Position numbers and translations under genes: made by a program. From NCBI GenBank assembly GCA_030425925.1, contig JAUHZO010000021.1:1-64000 (forward strand): a DNA stretch of 64,000 nt. The letters are read 5' to 3'. This document shows positions 17,601 to 26,858 of this stretch, one piece after another. The number at the start of each line of letters is the position of its first letter. The first letter of the stretch is position 1. A model generated the notes under the pieces. The model saw only the letters and a list, made by a program, of their open reading frames with translations, did not search any database and was not told where the DNA came from. This DNA is from Alphaproteobacteria bacterium. Lineage in GTDB: Bacteria; Pseudomonadota; Alphaproteobacteria; Rhodobacterales; Rhodobacteraceae.

Positions 17601-17628
17601 AAGGGGCCCCGCGGGGCCCCTTTTTCTT
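17601..17628 (+). terminator. Factor-independent terminator
   Basis: Self-complementary AAGGGGCCCC, a GC turn, GGGGCCCC, then TTTTTCTTT. It lies 212 bases past the nrdJ stop and is the first strong terminator downstream of it. The stem is also A-flanked on the other side, so it could work in both directions. Confidence 0.85.
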
Positions 17629-17766
17629 TGTCCACAGGCGGTTGTGGACAATTTCTGAGGTCTTGCATGAAGGTGCGGGCCGCCGCGGTCCGACGGGGCG
17701 CGCGTCTGTCCGCGACGGCTTGCCGTTGCCGGGGTTTCGGGCAGAGTGGGCGGGCAGGGGGATGCC

Positions 17767-18633
17767 ATGAAAATCTGTGCCTTGACGATGGTTTACCGCG
17801 ACTACTGGGCGCTTTCGCGCTGGTATGCGCATCACGGGGCCGAACTGGGCCCGCAGAACCTGTTCGTGGTCGCCCATGGCGCCGATCCCCGGATCGCGCA
17901 GATCTGCCCCGGGGCCAGCATCCTGACCATCCCGCGCGAGCGGTTCGACAATTTCGACAAGGTGCGCGCGGGGCTGTTGAACGGCCTGCATACCGGGCTG
18001 GCGCAGATCTATGACTGGGTGATCCGCACCGACGCGGACGAGCTGATCTGCTACGATCCCGCCCGCCATGCCTCGCTGCCCGCCGCGCTTGCCGCCCAGG
18101 ACGCGCCGGTTGTCACCGCGCTTGGCTTTGACCTGGTGGAACAGCCGGGTGACGCGCCCCTTCTGGACGGGCCGGTGCTGGCGCAGCGACGGCACCTGGC
18201 CTTCAGCGGGCATTATTCCAAGGCGGTGGCAGCGCGCCGGCCCATCGATTTCCTGCTGCACGGCGTCAAGGTCGCGCCGCGGCGTCTGGAAAGCTTTCCC
18301 TTCCACATGGCCCCGGGGCTCTATCTGGCGCATCTGAAATACGCGCATGCAGACGCGCTCCGCGACGCCACCTCCGTGCGCATGCAGGTGGGCAATGCCG
18401 AAGGGCAGGGCCTGCCCGGCGCGGGCTGGGCAAGGGCGGACGAGGATGCCGCAAAATTCCACGCCACCTTTGCCGAAAAGGAGCCGCTGCCCTGGGAGAC
18501 GGCCGAGGCCCGCGCCTTTGCCACGCTGTCGGTCAAGCCCGCGCGGCTGGAACGCGGGTCCATCGTCAAGACCCGCGCGCTGAAACTGTCCTGGCGCACG
18601 ACGCTGCCCGACCGCTTTGCCGGACAGGGCTGA
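17767..18633 (+). CDS. Glycosyltransferase, family-2-like
   Basis: 288 aa. The N-terminus (KICALTMVYRDYWALSRWYAHH) is that of the glycosyltransferase-2-like family typified by Pfam PF13704, common in Rhodobacteraceae surface-polysaccharide loci. A metal/nucleotide-sugar DxD motif is at IRTDADELICYD (about residues 89-100). No transmembrane segment. The acceptor is unknown and no other polysaccharide gene is adjacent. The ATG at 17767 has only a G-rich upstream stretch as RBS. It converges on icd with a 5-base gap. Confidence 0.85.
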   Translation: MKICALTMVYRDYWALSRWYAHHGAELGPQNLFVVAHGADPRIAQICPGASILTIPRERFDNFDKVRAGLLNGLHTGLAQIYDWVIRTDADELICYDPARHASLPAALAAQDAPVVTALGFDLVEQPGDAPLLDGPVLAQRRHLAFSGHYSKAVAARRPIDFLLHGVKVAPRRLESFPFHMAPGLYLAHLKYAHADALRDATSVRMQVGNAEGQGLPGAGWARADEDAAKFHATFAEKEPLPWETAEARAFATLSVKPARLERGSIVKTRALKLSWRTTLPDRFAGQG

Positions 18634-18638
18634 CAGCC

Positions 18639-19853
18639 TCAGCCGGCCAGCGCGCGGTTTAGGGTCTCGTCGATCTTTTCAAGGAACCCCATGGTCGTCA
18701 GCCAGCCCTGGTCGGGGCCCACCAGCAGTGCCAGGTCCTTGGTCATGTGGCCGGATTCCACCGTCTCGACGATCACCCGTTCCAGCGTTTCGGCAAAGGC
18801 GCGCAGCGCCGCGTTCCCGTCCAGCTTGGCGCGGTGTTTCAACCCGCCGGTCCAGGCAAAGATCGACGCGATGGAGTTGGTCGAGGTCGCCTCGCCCTTC
18901 TGGTGCTGACGGTAATGCCGCGTCACGGTGCCATGCGCCGCCTCGCTTTCGACGATCTTGCCATCGGGCGTCATCAGCACCGAGGTCATCAGCCCGAGCG
19001 AGCCAAAGCCCTGCGCCACGGTGTCGGACTGCACGTCGCCATCGTAGTTCTTGCAGGCCCAGACATACCCGCCCGACCATTTCAGCGACGAGGCAACCAT
19101 GTCGTCGATCAGGCGGTGTTCGTACCAGATCTTCTTGTCGGCAAAGGCCGCCTTGAACTCGGTCTCGTAGACCTCGGCAAAGATGTCCTTGAACCGCCCG
19201 TCATAGGCCTTGAGGATCGTGTTCTTGGTCGACAGGTACAAAGGCCAGCCCAGGTTCAGCGCATAGTTGAACGAGGCGCGGGCAAAGTCGTGAATCGACT
19301 TGTCGAGGTTGTACATGCCCATGACGACGCCGGCGTCGGGCGCGTCAAACACCTCGCGTTCGATCACGGTGCCGTCGGCGCCTTCGAATTTCAGCGTCAG
19401 CCTTCCCGCGCCGGGAAAGTGGAAATCGGTGGCGCGGTACTGGTCGCCATAGGCGTGGCGGCCGACGACGATGGGCTGTGTCCAGCCGGGCACAAGGCGG
19501 GGCACGTTGCGGCAGATGATCGGCTGGCGAAAGATCACGCCGCCCAGGATGTTGCGGATGGTGCCATTGGGGCTGCGCCACATCTGTTTCAGGCCGAATT
19601 CCTCGACCCGCGCCTCGTCGGGCGTGATGGTGGCGCATTTCACCGCCACGCCCACCTCGCGCGTCTTTTCGGCGGCGTCGATGGTGATTTGGTCATCGGT
19701 GCGGTCGCGCTCCTCGATGCCGAGGTCGTAGTACAGCAGGTCGATGTCGAGATAGGGCAGGATCAGCTTGTCCTTGATGAACTGCCACATGATGCGGGTC
19801 ATCTCGTCCCCGTCCATCTCGACAATGGGGTTGTCTACCTTGATCTTGGTCAT
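18639..19853 (-). CDS. icd: NADP-dependent isocitrate dehydrogenase, homodimeric type
   Basis: 404 aa, the dimeric ~45 kDa type related to mitochondrial IDH2. It oxidatively decarboxylates isocitrate to 2-oxoglutarate in the TCA cycle. Landmarks: [15 protein letters not shown]-terminus, [25 protein letters not shown] isocitrate-binding block, [18 protein letters not shown] and [10 protein letters not shown]. The ATG at 19853 is the only sensible start. A second, unrelated monomeric IDH lies 4.7 kb away. Confidence 0.96.
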   Translation of the reverse strand: MTKIKVDNPIVEMDGDEMTRIMWQFIKDKLILPYLDIDLLYYDLGIEERDRTDDQITIDAAEKTREVGVAVKCATITPDEARVEEFGLKQMWRSPNGTIRNILGGVIFRQPIICRNVPRLVPGWTQPIVVGRHAYGDQYRATDFHFPGAGRLTLKFEGADGTVIEREVFDAPDAGVVMGMYNLDKSIHDFARASFNYALNLGWPLYLSTKNTILKAYDGRFKDIFAEVYETEFKAAFADKKIWYEHRLIDDMVASSLKWSGGYVWACKNYDGDVQSDTVAQGFGSLGLMTSVLMTPDGKIVESEAAHGTVTRHYRQHQKGEATSTNSIASIFAWTGGLKHRAKLDGNAALRAFAETLERVIVETVESGHMTKDLALLVGPDQGWLTTMGFLEKIDETLNRALAG

Positions 19854-20027
19854 CGGGCGCGCTCCGCTGCGGATCTGGCCCGGCCTATAGCAGCCGTGCG
19901 AGGGTTCAGAAAGGCCAAGGCCGCTTGCCATCTTGATGTTCCGGAGTATCTGCGACACGGTGAGCCCGTCGGCGACAGGCCTGCGCGCCGCAACGGCAGG
20001 GAACGGAAATCCGAGGTGATACGGCGC

Positions 20028-20603
20028 ATGGGCCGAAACTTGATCATCAGTGGCGCCGCCATCGCCGGTCTGACCCTGATGGGCATACTGCTGGTGACGG
20101 GGCGCGGGCCGGTGAGCCCGGACGCGGTCTTTGCCGCGCCGGGGCTGGAGCCGCTGAGCGTAGAGGCGGCGCATGGCAATTTCTACCGCCTCACACCGGC
20201 GCTGCTGCTGGTGGTCTACGACGCCTTCGGGCTAAGCGACGAAGACGCGATCTATGACACGCTGGCCGAGGTGACGCATGGCGCGGCGCTGGAATACCTC
20301 TACCTGGAACGGGTGGGGGCCATGGCGGGCGGCGGGCTCGACGCCGGCGACCAGACCATTCACGAGATCAAGCTGCTGAACGCGCAGGTGCAGCGTGACG
20401 GGGCGGCGCTGGCCATCGACGCCGTCTGGCAGGTGATCGGCACCGTGGGCCATGCCGAACACCTGCATGTGCGCGGCAACACCTACAGCGCCGAATTGTC
20501 CGTCGCGCCGGTGGACGGCGCGTGGAAGATACGCGACTTTGCGCTGCTGGATGTCAACCGGGACGCGGCGGGCGAGGTCTTTGCCGCGCCGCAGACCAAC
20601 TGA
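20028..20603 (+). CDS. Signal-anchored protein of the metal-type ABC operon, function unknown
   Basis: 191 aa. A hydrophobic N-terminal segment (about residues 5-25, [21 protein letters not shown]) implies a membrane anchor or uncleaved signal; the rest is predicted periplasmic and acidic, ending with [20 protein letters not shown] do not recognise a domain. It is the first gene of a coupled cluster: its TGA overlaps the ATG of the ATPase gene (TGATG). That places it as an accessory subunit. ATG 20028 was preferred over GTG 20016 because the basic-hydrophobic signal starts there. Confidence 0.75.
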   Translation: MGRNLIISGAAIAGLTLMGILLVTGRGPVSPDAVFAAPGLEPLSVEAAHGNFYRLTPALLLVVYDAFGLSDEDAIYDTLAEVTHGAALEYLYLERVGAMAGGGLDAGDQTIHEIKLLNAQVQRDGAALAIDAVWQVIGTVGHAEHLHVRGNTYSAELSVAPVDGAWKIRDFALLDVNRDAAGEVFAAPQTN

Positions 20604-21268
20604 TGGTCGAGGTCGAGAACATCACCTTCGGCTATGCCGCGGGCGGATTCCGGCTGCGCGTGCCGCACCTGTCGTTGGCCGATGGCGAACGGCTGGCCAT
20701 CGTCGGCCCCTCGGGCAGCGGCAAGACCACGCTTCTGAACCTGATCGCCGGCATCCTGACGCCCGAAACCGGCCGCATCACCGTGGCCGGGACCGAGGTC
20801 AGCGCCTTGCCCGATGCCGGGCGGCGGCGCTTTCGCGCCAGCCGCATCGGCTTTGTCTTTCAGGATTTTGCGCTGCTCGACTACCTGACGGCGCGGCAAA
20901 ACATTCTGTATCCCTATCGCATCACCCCGGCGCTGAAACTGGACGCGGCGGCGCGCGCGCGGGCCGACGCGCTGGCCCGCGCCTGCGGCATCGGGGACAA
21001 GCTCGATCGGCATCCCGCCGCGCTCAGCCAGGGCGAACAGCAGCGTGTCGCCATCTGCCGGGCGCTGGTGACGCAGCCGCGGCTGGTCCTGTCGGACGAG
21101 GCCACCGGCAATCTCGACCCCGAAAGCAAGGCGCGCATCCTCGACCTGCTGTTCGCGCAGGCGGCCGAGGCCGGGGCCTCGGTGCTGGCGGTCACCCATG
21201 ACCACGAGCTTCTGCCGCGCTTCCAGCGGGTGCTGGACTTTGCCACCTACCGCGAGCCCGTGTCATGA
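20603..21268 (+). CDS. ABC transporter ATP-binding protein, LolD/MacB type
   Basis: 221 aa, one nucleotide-binding domain. Walker A is GPSGSGKTT (about 34-42), the Q-loop is FVFQDFALLDYL, the signature is LSQGEQQRV, Walker B is LVLSDEATGNLD and the H-loop is AVTHDHEL. The DEATGNLD form and short length are typical of ATPases that pair with FtsX-type permeases (LolD, FtsE, MacB), not of ZnuC. The start overlaps the previous stop by 1 base and the end overlaps the permease ATG by 4 bases. Confidence 0.92.
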   Translation: MVEVENITFGYAAGGFRLRVPHLSLADGERLAIVGPSGSGKTTLLNLIAGILTPETGRITVAGTEVSALPDAGRRRFRASRIGFVFQDFALLDYLTARQNILYPYRITPALKLDAAARARADALARACGIGDKLDRHPAALSQGEQQRVAICRALVTQPRLVLSDEATGNLDPESKARILDLLFAQAAEAGASVLAVTHDHELLPRFQRVLDFATYREPVS

Positions 21269-22434
21269 ACGCGGTGTATCTGGCCTATGCCTATCTGCGC
21301 TACCACTGGGCGCGCAGCCTGGTGCTGGTGAGTGTCGCCGCGCTGATCCTGTTCGTGCCGCTGGCCACGCAGATCCTGCTGTCCACCAGCCAGCGGGCGC
21401 TGATCGCGCGGGGCGAAGCGACGCCGCTTTTGCTGGGCAGCCGCGGCTCGCAGCTGGATCTGACCATGGCCGCGCTCTATTTTTCGGACGAACGGCCCGA
21501 TCCCGTCACCATGCACGAGGTCGAGACGATCTGGGACAGCGGCCTTGGCCTGCCGATCCCGCTGCACACGGCGTTTGCGTCCTCCGGGTTCCGCATCGTG
21601 GGCACCACGCTGGACTATTTCGATTTCCGCGGCCTGCCGCTGGCCCAGGGGCGCGGGCTGGCCGTGCTGGGCGAGGCGGTCATCGGGGCCGAGGTGGCGC
21701 AGGCCCTGGGCAAGGGCGTGGGGGACACGCTGGTGTCGTCGCCCGAGAACCTGTTCGATCTCGATGGCGTCTATCCGCTGGAGATGCCCATCGTCGGCGT
21801 GCTGGCCCCCGCCAACAGCCCCGACGACGCCGCCATCTTCGTGGACATCAAGACCGCCTGGGTGATCCAGGGCATCGGGCACGGGCACGAGGACGTGGTC
21901 ACCGCCGCCGACATCGCCAGCGGCAGCGCCGCCCTCGCCAATGCGGCGGTGGTGCAGTACCAGCGCATCACGCCCGAGAACATCGACAGCTTTCACTTTC
22001 ACGGCAGCCAGGACGGGTTTCCCGCCTCGGCGGTGATCGTGGTCCCCAACGACACCCGCGCCGCCACCATCCTCAAGGGCCGCTATCTCGACCCCGACGG
22101 CACCAGCCAGCTGATCGACCCGGCCGAGGTGATGCGCGGGCTGGTGGACCGGATCTTCCGCATCAAGACGCTGCTGGACCTGGTCACCGCGATCATCGCG
22201 CTGGCGGCGCTGGCGGCGATCGGGCTGGCGCTGTTCCTCAGCTACCGGCTGCGCGCGTCCGAGATCGCCACCGCGGTCAAACTGGGGGCGCGGCGCGGCA
22301 TGGTGCTAAGGCTCTTGGCGGCAGAGACGGTTACGCTATTGTCATTGGCAGGCGGTATCGCTGTCCTGGGTGCGGCCGTCATCTCGACCAATGCCGAAGC
22401 CTGGGTCGGATGGCTGCTGGCCCTGGGCGCCTGA
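21265..22434 (+). CDS. FtsX-type ABC permease
   Basis: 389 aa. TM1 lies at about residues 14-36, a periplasmic domain follows (about 45-295), then hydrophobic segments near 300-325 (LVTAIIALAALAAIGLALFL) and 345-372. MacB/FtsX permeases normally have four TM helices; here the chain stops about 15 residues after the third, so the last helix appears to be missing or very short. It overlaps the ATPase gene by ATGA. It should form the membrane dimer for the ATPase, a mechanotransmission-type rather than a ZnuB-type permease. Confidence 0.85.
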   Translation: MNAVYLAYAYLRYHWARSLVLVSVAALILFVPLATQILLSTSQRALIARGEATPLLLGSRGSQLDLTMAALYFSDERPDPVTMHEVETIWDSGLGLPIPLHTAFASSGFRIVGTTLDYFDFRGLPLAQGRGLAVLGEAVIGAEVAQALGKGVGDTLVSSPENLFDLDGVYPLEMPIVGVLAPANSPDDAAIFVDIKTAWVIQGIGHGHEDVVTAADIASGSAALANAAVVQYQRITPENIDSFHFHGSQDGFPASAVIVVPNDTRAATILKGRYLDPDGTSQLIDPAEVMRGLVDRIFRIKTLLDLVTAIIALAALAAIGLALFLSYRLRASEIATAVKLGARRGMVLRLLAAETVTLLSLAGGIAVLGAAVISTNAEAWVGWLLALGA

Positions 22435-22449
22435 ATGGAGGACACCAAC

Positions 22450-23217
22450 ATGAAACGCATGACTGCCGGACTTTCCCTGCTGGCCTGTCTCGCCGCCCCG
22501 GCGATGGCACATTACGGGATGATCATCCCGTCCGATCCGATGATCAGCCAGACCGACGGGCGCAGCGTGTCGCTGACGATGTCGTTTTCGCACCCGTTCG
22601 AAATGGCGGGCATGACGCTGGACCGCCCCGCGGCCTTCAGCGTGACGCACGAGGGCGAAACCTCGGACCTGCTGGGTGTTCTGCAGGACGCACAGGTGAT
22701 GGACGAACAGGGCTACACGCTGGACTATCCGCTGGACCGCCCCGGCACCTACATTTTCGCGATGGAGCCGCAGCCCTATTGGGAACCGGCCGAGGATGCC
22801 TTCATCGTCCATTACACCAAGACCTACGTGACCGCCTATGGCGATGACGAGGGCTGGGATACCGAACTGGGTCTCAAGACCGAGATCGTGCCGCTGTCCA
22901 AGCCCTTCGGCCTGTGGGAAGGCAACGTGTTCCAGGGCATCGTCAAGCTGGACGGCGCGCCCGTGCCCTATGCCGAGGTCGAGGTGGAGTTCCTGAACGA
23001 CACCGCCGGGGCCAGCGCGCCGGACGATCTGATGATCACCCAGACCGTCAAGGCCGACGCCAACGGCGTGTTCACCTACGCCGCGCCGGCCGCCGGCTGG
23101 TGGGGCTTTGCCGCGCTGAACACCGCCGACTACACCCTGCCGCAGGACGGCACCGACAAGGCGGTGGAACTGGGCGCCGTGATCTGGGTGCGGTTCGAAG
23201 CATGGACCGGCCAGTGA
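22450..23217 (+). CDS. NikK-like DUF4198 periplasmic protein
   Basis: 255 aa. It has a cleavable signal (LLACLAAPAMA) and then a mature chain beginning HYGMIIPSD. The body matches the DUF4198/NikK family that accompanies ECF nickel/cobalt transporters: TMSFSHPFE, a middle PQPYWEPAEDAFIVHYTK, DEGWDTELGLKTEIVPL, GNVFQGIV and the C-terminal GAVIWVRFE. Family link to nickel/cobalt is established knowledge; the metal here is not. GGAGGA eight bases before ATG 22450 decides this start over ATG 22435. Confidence 0.88.
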   Translation: MKRMTAGLSLLACLAAPAMAHYGMIIPSDPMISQTDGRSVSLTMSFSHPFEMAGMTLDRPAAFSVTHEGETSDLLGVLQDAQVMDEQGYTLDYPLDRPGTYIFAMEPQPYWEPAEDAFIVHYTKTYVTAYGDDEGWDTELGLKTEIVPLSKPFGLWEGNVFQGIVKLDGAPVPYAEVEVEFLNDTAGASAPDDLMITQTVKADANGVFTYAAPAAGWWGFAALNTADYTLPQDGTDKAVELGAVIWVRFEAWTGQ

Positions 23218-23585
23218 TTGGACCAGTAAACCGGCCAGTGATTGGGCCAGCGCTCCGCGCCGCTGGCCTTGTCGCCCTGCTGTCCGCCGTCCCCCTGGGG
23301 GCGGCGGCGCATCAGCTGGTGGTCTTTGCCTCGGTCGATTGCGAGGTCGTGCTGGTCGAGGCCCGGTTTTCCTCGGGCGCCGTGGCCCGGCTGGGCGAGG
23401 TGCGGGTGCTGGACGGGTCCAACACGCTGCTGACCACGCTGCAGCTGAACAGCGACGGCACGCTGCGCATCCCGCTGGACAGCGTCGATCACAGCACGGG
23501 CCTTGTCATCGAGGTCGATACCGGCAGCCATGACAATTACTGGATCGTCACCCCCGACGACATCGTGCGCAATTGCGGGAGCTGA
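23202..23585 (+). CDS. NikL-like small periplasmic protein
   Basis: 127 aa. After a signal (ALRAAGLVALLSAVPLGAAA) the mature chain begins HQLVVFASVD, the pattern of NikL proteins (HKL.VFA..., then a G.V.V.D...L.T...DG...I domain). NikL accompanies NikK in ECF nickel/cobalt systems. The ATG overlaps the nikK-like 3' end by 16 bases. The first 16 residues contain a doubled RPVIGP from a 24-base tandem duplication. No strong RBS precedes it, so translation is probably coupled; GTG 23238 is an alternative start. Confidence 0.75.
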   Translation: MDRPVIGPVNRPVIGPALRAAGLVALLSAVPLGAAAHQLVVFASVDCEVVLVEARFSSGAVARLGEVRVLDGSNTLLTTLQLNSDGTLRIPLDSVDHSTGLVIEVDTGSHDNYWIVTPDDIVRNCGS

Positions 23586-23587
23586 CC

Positions 23588-24493
23588 GTGTTTCCTCGCC
23601 TGATCCGCACTGCAGCGGTTGCCGCCTGCCTGACGCTTGCCGGTGTCGCCACCGCGCAGGACCGTGCCACCGTCGTGGCGGTGAACTATCCGCTGCAAAG
23701 CTTTGCCAGCCACCTTCTGGGGCCGGAGGCCGAGGTGGTCTATCCCGTGCCCGACGGGGTCGACCCGTCGTTCTGGCGGCCCGCCATCGCCGATATCAGC
23801 CTTGTGCAATCGGCTGACCTGATCTTGCTGAGCGGCGCGGGATTCGCCGGCTGGGTAGAGCGTGTGACGCTGCCGCGCGCGCGGGTGGCGGACACGTCGC
23901 GCGCCTATCAGGACCGGTTCATCACCACGCAGACGATCACCCACAGCCATGGTGCCGGCGGCGCGCATTCGCATGAAGGGCTGGCGTCCTACACCTGGCT
24001 CGATCCGTCGCTGGCCATCGCGCAGGCCGAGGCGGTGGCGGCCGCGATCACCGCCCGCGATCTGGCCCCGGCGGAGGACGTGGCCGCCCGGCTCGACACG
24101 CTGCGCGCCGATCTGCAGGCGCTGGACGCCGAGGCGCGCGCGGCGCTGACGGCGGCGCAGGGCGTGCCGCTGATCGCCACGCATCCGCGTTATCAGTACC
24201 TGGCCCGCGCCTACGGGCTTCAGATCGGCGCGCTGGAATGGGACGCCGGGGCCATGCCCACCGGGGCCGAGCTGGACGCCTTGTGGAAACTGGCAGGCGA
24301 GACCGGCGCAAAGGTCCTGTTGTGGGAGGCCGAACCGCCTGCCGAGGCCATCGAGGCCGTGACGGCGCTTGGCCTGCACAGCGTCACCTTCCCGCCGCTG
24401 GCGGTCCCGCCGGGCGAGGCGGGCTTTGCCGGGTCGTTCCGGCAATCCGTTGCGGCGCTGGCTGCCGCGGTGGAGAAGGCGACAGCAGACTGA
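23588..24493 (+). CDS. ZnuA-type metal-binding periplasmic protein
   Basis: 301 aa from GTG 23588 (GGGAG upstream, 2 bases after the previous stop), with a signal ending GVATAQ. The cluster A-I solute-binding-protein fold shows as VAVNYPLQSFASHLLGPEAEV, DPSFWRPA, SADLILLSGAGFAGWVE, a short His-rich loop HSHGAGGAHSHEG (about residues 119-131), TWLDPSLA and HPRYQYLARAYGL. These fit ZnuA-type zinc/manganese binders. It would normally feed ZnuB/ZnuC, yet neither is present and the cluster's ABC pair is of LolD/FtsX type. Confidence 0.9.
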   Translation: MFPRLIRTAAVAACLTLAGVATAQDRATVVAVNYPLQSFASHLLGPEAEVVYPVPDGVDPSFWRPAIADISLVQSADLILLSGAGFAGWVERVTLPRARVADTSRAYQDRFITTQTITHSHGAGGAHSHEGLASYTWLDPSLAIAQAEAVAAAITARDLAPAEDVAARLDTLRADLQALDAEARAALTAAQGVPLIATHPRYQYLARAYGLQIGALEWDAGAMPTGAELDALWKLAGETGAKVLLWEAEPPAEAIEAVTALGLHSVTFPPLAVPPGEAGFAGSFRQSVAALAAAVEKATAD

Positions 24494-24576
24494 CGCGCGC
24501 CCCTTCGGGGGCGCGGACGCGGTTCCGCGAGGCGTGGAAAGGAAAAGGCCGGGCGCGGAGCCCGGCCTTGGCCTGT

Positions 24577-26790
24577 TCAAGCCTGACCGATGATGCCGTT
24601 CAGCGTGGCGCTGGGGCGCATGACCGCGGCCAGCCGGACCGGATCGGGGTGGTAATAGCCGCCGGTATCTGCCGCCTGTCCGCGCGGGGCCGCGAGTTCG
24701 GCCACGATCTGCGCCTCGTTCTCGGCAAGGGCCTGCGCGACGGGTGCGAATTCTGCCGCCAGATCGGCGTCGTCCGTCTGCGCCGCCAGCGCCTCGGCCC
24801 AGTAGCGGGCAAACCAGTAATGGCTGTCGCGGTTGTCGGGCTGGCCCACCTTGCGGCCGGGAGAGCGGCCATGATCCAGAATGCCCTGCGTCGCGGCCTC
24901 CACCGCTTCGCCCAGCACGCGGGCCTTGGCGTTACCCTTGGCATCGGCGAGGAACTTGAAGCTTTCCGCCAGCGCGCAGAACTCGCCCAGACTGTCCCAG
25001 CGCAGGTGGTTTTCCGCCTGCAACTGCTGGACATGCTTGGGGGCCGAGCCGCCGGCACCCGTTTCGAACAGCCCGCCGCCCTGCATCAGCTTGACGATGG
25101 ACAGCATCTTGGCGCTGGTCGCCAGTTCGAGGATCGGGAACAGGTCGGTCAGGTAGTCGCGCAGCACGTTGCCGGTGATCGCGATCGAGGTGTCGCCCTT
25201 GCGGATCGTCTCCAGCGTCTGGCGGGTGGCTTCGCGCGGGGCGAGAATGGCGAACTTGTCGGCGACGCCGCGCGCCTCAAGGATCGGCTTGACGTATTTG
25301 ATCAGCTCCGCGTCATGCGCGCGGGACTCGTCGAGCCAGAAGATCGCCTCGCAGCCCTCGGCGGCCTGACGGTCGATGGCCAGGGTCACCCAGTCCTCGA
25401 TCGGGGCCTTGCGCGCCGAGGACGAGCGCCAGATGTCGCCTGCCGCCACCTTGTGTTCGTGCAGAACGGTGCCGTCGCCCAGGATCATCCGGACGGTGCC
25501 CGCCACCGGGATCTCGAAGGTGGTGGGGTGAGAGCCGTATTCCTCGGCCTTTTGCGCCATCAGGCCAATGTTCTGCACCGCGCCTGCCGTGGCCGGGTCG
25601 AGCTTGCCGGTTTCCTTGAAATACTTGATTGTCTCGTCATAAACCGGCGCGTAGGAATTGTCCGGGATCACGCAGACCGCGTCCTGTTCCTTGCCATCCG
25701 GTCCCCAGCCCTTGCCGCCCGCGCGGATCAGGGCAGGCATCGACGCGTCGATGATCACGTCAGACGGCACGTGCAGGTTGGTGATGCCGCGGTCGCTGTC
25801 GACCATGTACAGGGGCGGACGGTCGGCCATGCAGGCCTCGATATCCGCCTTGATCTCTGCCTCGCCCGCGACGCGGGCCAGCAGGTCGCCCAGGCCCTGG
25901 TTCGGGTTCACACCCAGCGCCGCCAGCCGGTCGCCATGCCTGTCGAAGACCGGGGCCAGGAACTGCCTGACCGCGTGGCCAAAGATGATCGGGTCCGAGA
26001 CCTTCATCATCGTGGCCTTCATGTGCAACGAGAACAGCACGCCTTCGTCCTTGGTCCGGGCGATCTCGTCCGCCAGGAAGGTGTCGAGCGCCGCGGCGCT
26101 CATGAAGGTGGCGTCGACCACGGTGCCCGCGGGGTAGCTCAGGCCGTCCTTCAGCACCGTTTCGGTGCCGTCTTCCGCGATCAGGACGATTTTGGCGGTC
26201 GTGTCTGCGGCCAGCGTGGCCGACACTTCGTTCGAGAAGAAATCCCCGCCCGACATCGACGCCACGCGGGTCTTGCTGTCGGCGTTCCACTCGCCCATGC
26301 GGTGCGGATTGGCCTGGGCAAAGGCCTTGACGGCCTTGGCCGCGCGGCGGTCGGAATTGCCTTCGCGCAGGACCGGGTTCACTGCAGAACCCTTGATCGC
26401 GTCATACCGGGCGCGGATCTCGTGTTCCGCGTCACTCGCCGGGGTCTCCGGGTAATCCGGCACCGCAAAGCCCTGGCCCTGCAGTTCCTTCACCGCCGCG
26501 ACAAGCTGCGGCACCGAGGCCGAGATGTTGGGCAGCTTTATGACGTTGGCATCGGCGGTCTTGACCAGTTCGCCCAGCACGGCAAGGTCGTCGGAGATGC
26601 GCTGGTCTTCGGCCAGATGCTCGGGGAAGCTTGCCAGGATGCGGCCGGCCAGCGAAATGTCGCGCGTGCCCACCGACACGCCCGCAGCCGAGGCAAAGCG
26701 CTGGATGATCGGCAGCAGCGAGGCGGTCGCCAGCTCGGGGGCCTCGTCAACCTTGGTGTAGACAATGTCGGGATTGGCGGCGTCAGCCAT
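24577..26790 (-). CDS. NADP-dependent isocitrate dehydrogenase, monomeric type
   Basis: 737 aa, the ~80 kDa monomeric IDH family, unrelated in length and sequence blocks to the dimeric enzyme at 18639. Landmarks: [16 protein letters not shown]-terminus, [30 protein letters not shown] and [18 protein letters not shown]. It uses Mg or Mn and NADP. A hydrophilic His-Trp-rich C-terminal half is normal for the family. A direct repeat TGGTAT-N4-TGGTAT lies 70-85 bases before the start. It converges on the metal operon with an 83-base gap. Confidence 0.95.
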   Translation of the reverse strand: MADAANPDIVYTKVDEAPELATASLLPIIQRFASAAGVSVGTRDISLAGRILASFPEHLAEDQRISDDLAVLGELVKTADANVIKLPNISASVPQLVAAVKELQGQGFAVPDYPETPASDAEHEIRARYDAIKGSAVNPVLREGNSDRRAAKAVKAFAQANPHRMGEWNADSKTRVASMSGGDFFSNEVSATLAADTTAKIVLIAEDGTETVLKDGLSYPAGTVVDATFMSAAALDTFLADEIARTKDEGVLFSLHMKATMMKVSDPIIFGHAVRQFLAPVFDRHGDRLAALGVNPNQGLGDLLARVAGEAEIKADIEACMADRPPLYMVDSDRGITNLHVPSDVIIDASMPALIRAGGKGWGPDGKEQDAVCVIPDNSYAPVYDETIKYFKETGKLDPATAGAVQNIGLMAQKAEEYGSHPTTFEIPVAGTVRMILGDGTVLHEHKVAAGDIWRSSSARKAPIEDWVTLAIDRQAAEGCEAIFWLDESRAHDAELIKYVKPILEARGVADKFAILAPREATRQTLETIRKGDTSIAITGNVLRDYLTDLFPILELATSAKMLSIVKLMQGGGLFETGAGGSAPKHVQQLQAENHLRWDSLGEFCALAESFKFLADAKGNAKARVLGEAVEAATQGILDHGRSPGRKVGQPDNRDSHYWFARYWAEALAAQTDDADLAAEFAPVAQALAENEAQIVAELAAPRGQAADTGGYYHPDPVRLAAVMRPSATLNGIIGQA

Positions 26791-26858
26791 GGGAATGCCC
26801 TCTCATCCGGTCAGGAAACATGCGCCGTCTCTAGCCTATCCCGGACGGCTTGGAAAGG

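Larger units (their letters stand above)
17390..17766. other. 377-base intergenic region after nrdJ
   Basis: No gene seen. It contains a 25-base near-perfect palindrome (17475-17499), a strong terminator (17601-17628), and an inverted pair of 9-base TTGTCCACA sequences (17628-17651). Confidence 0.6.
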
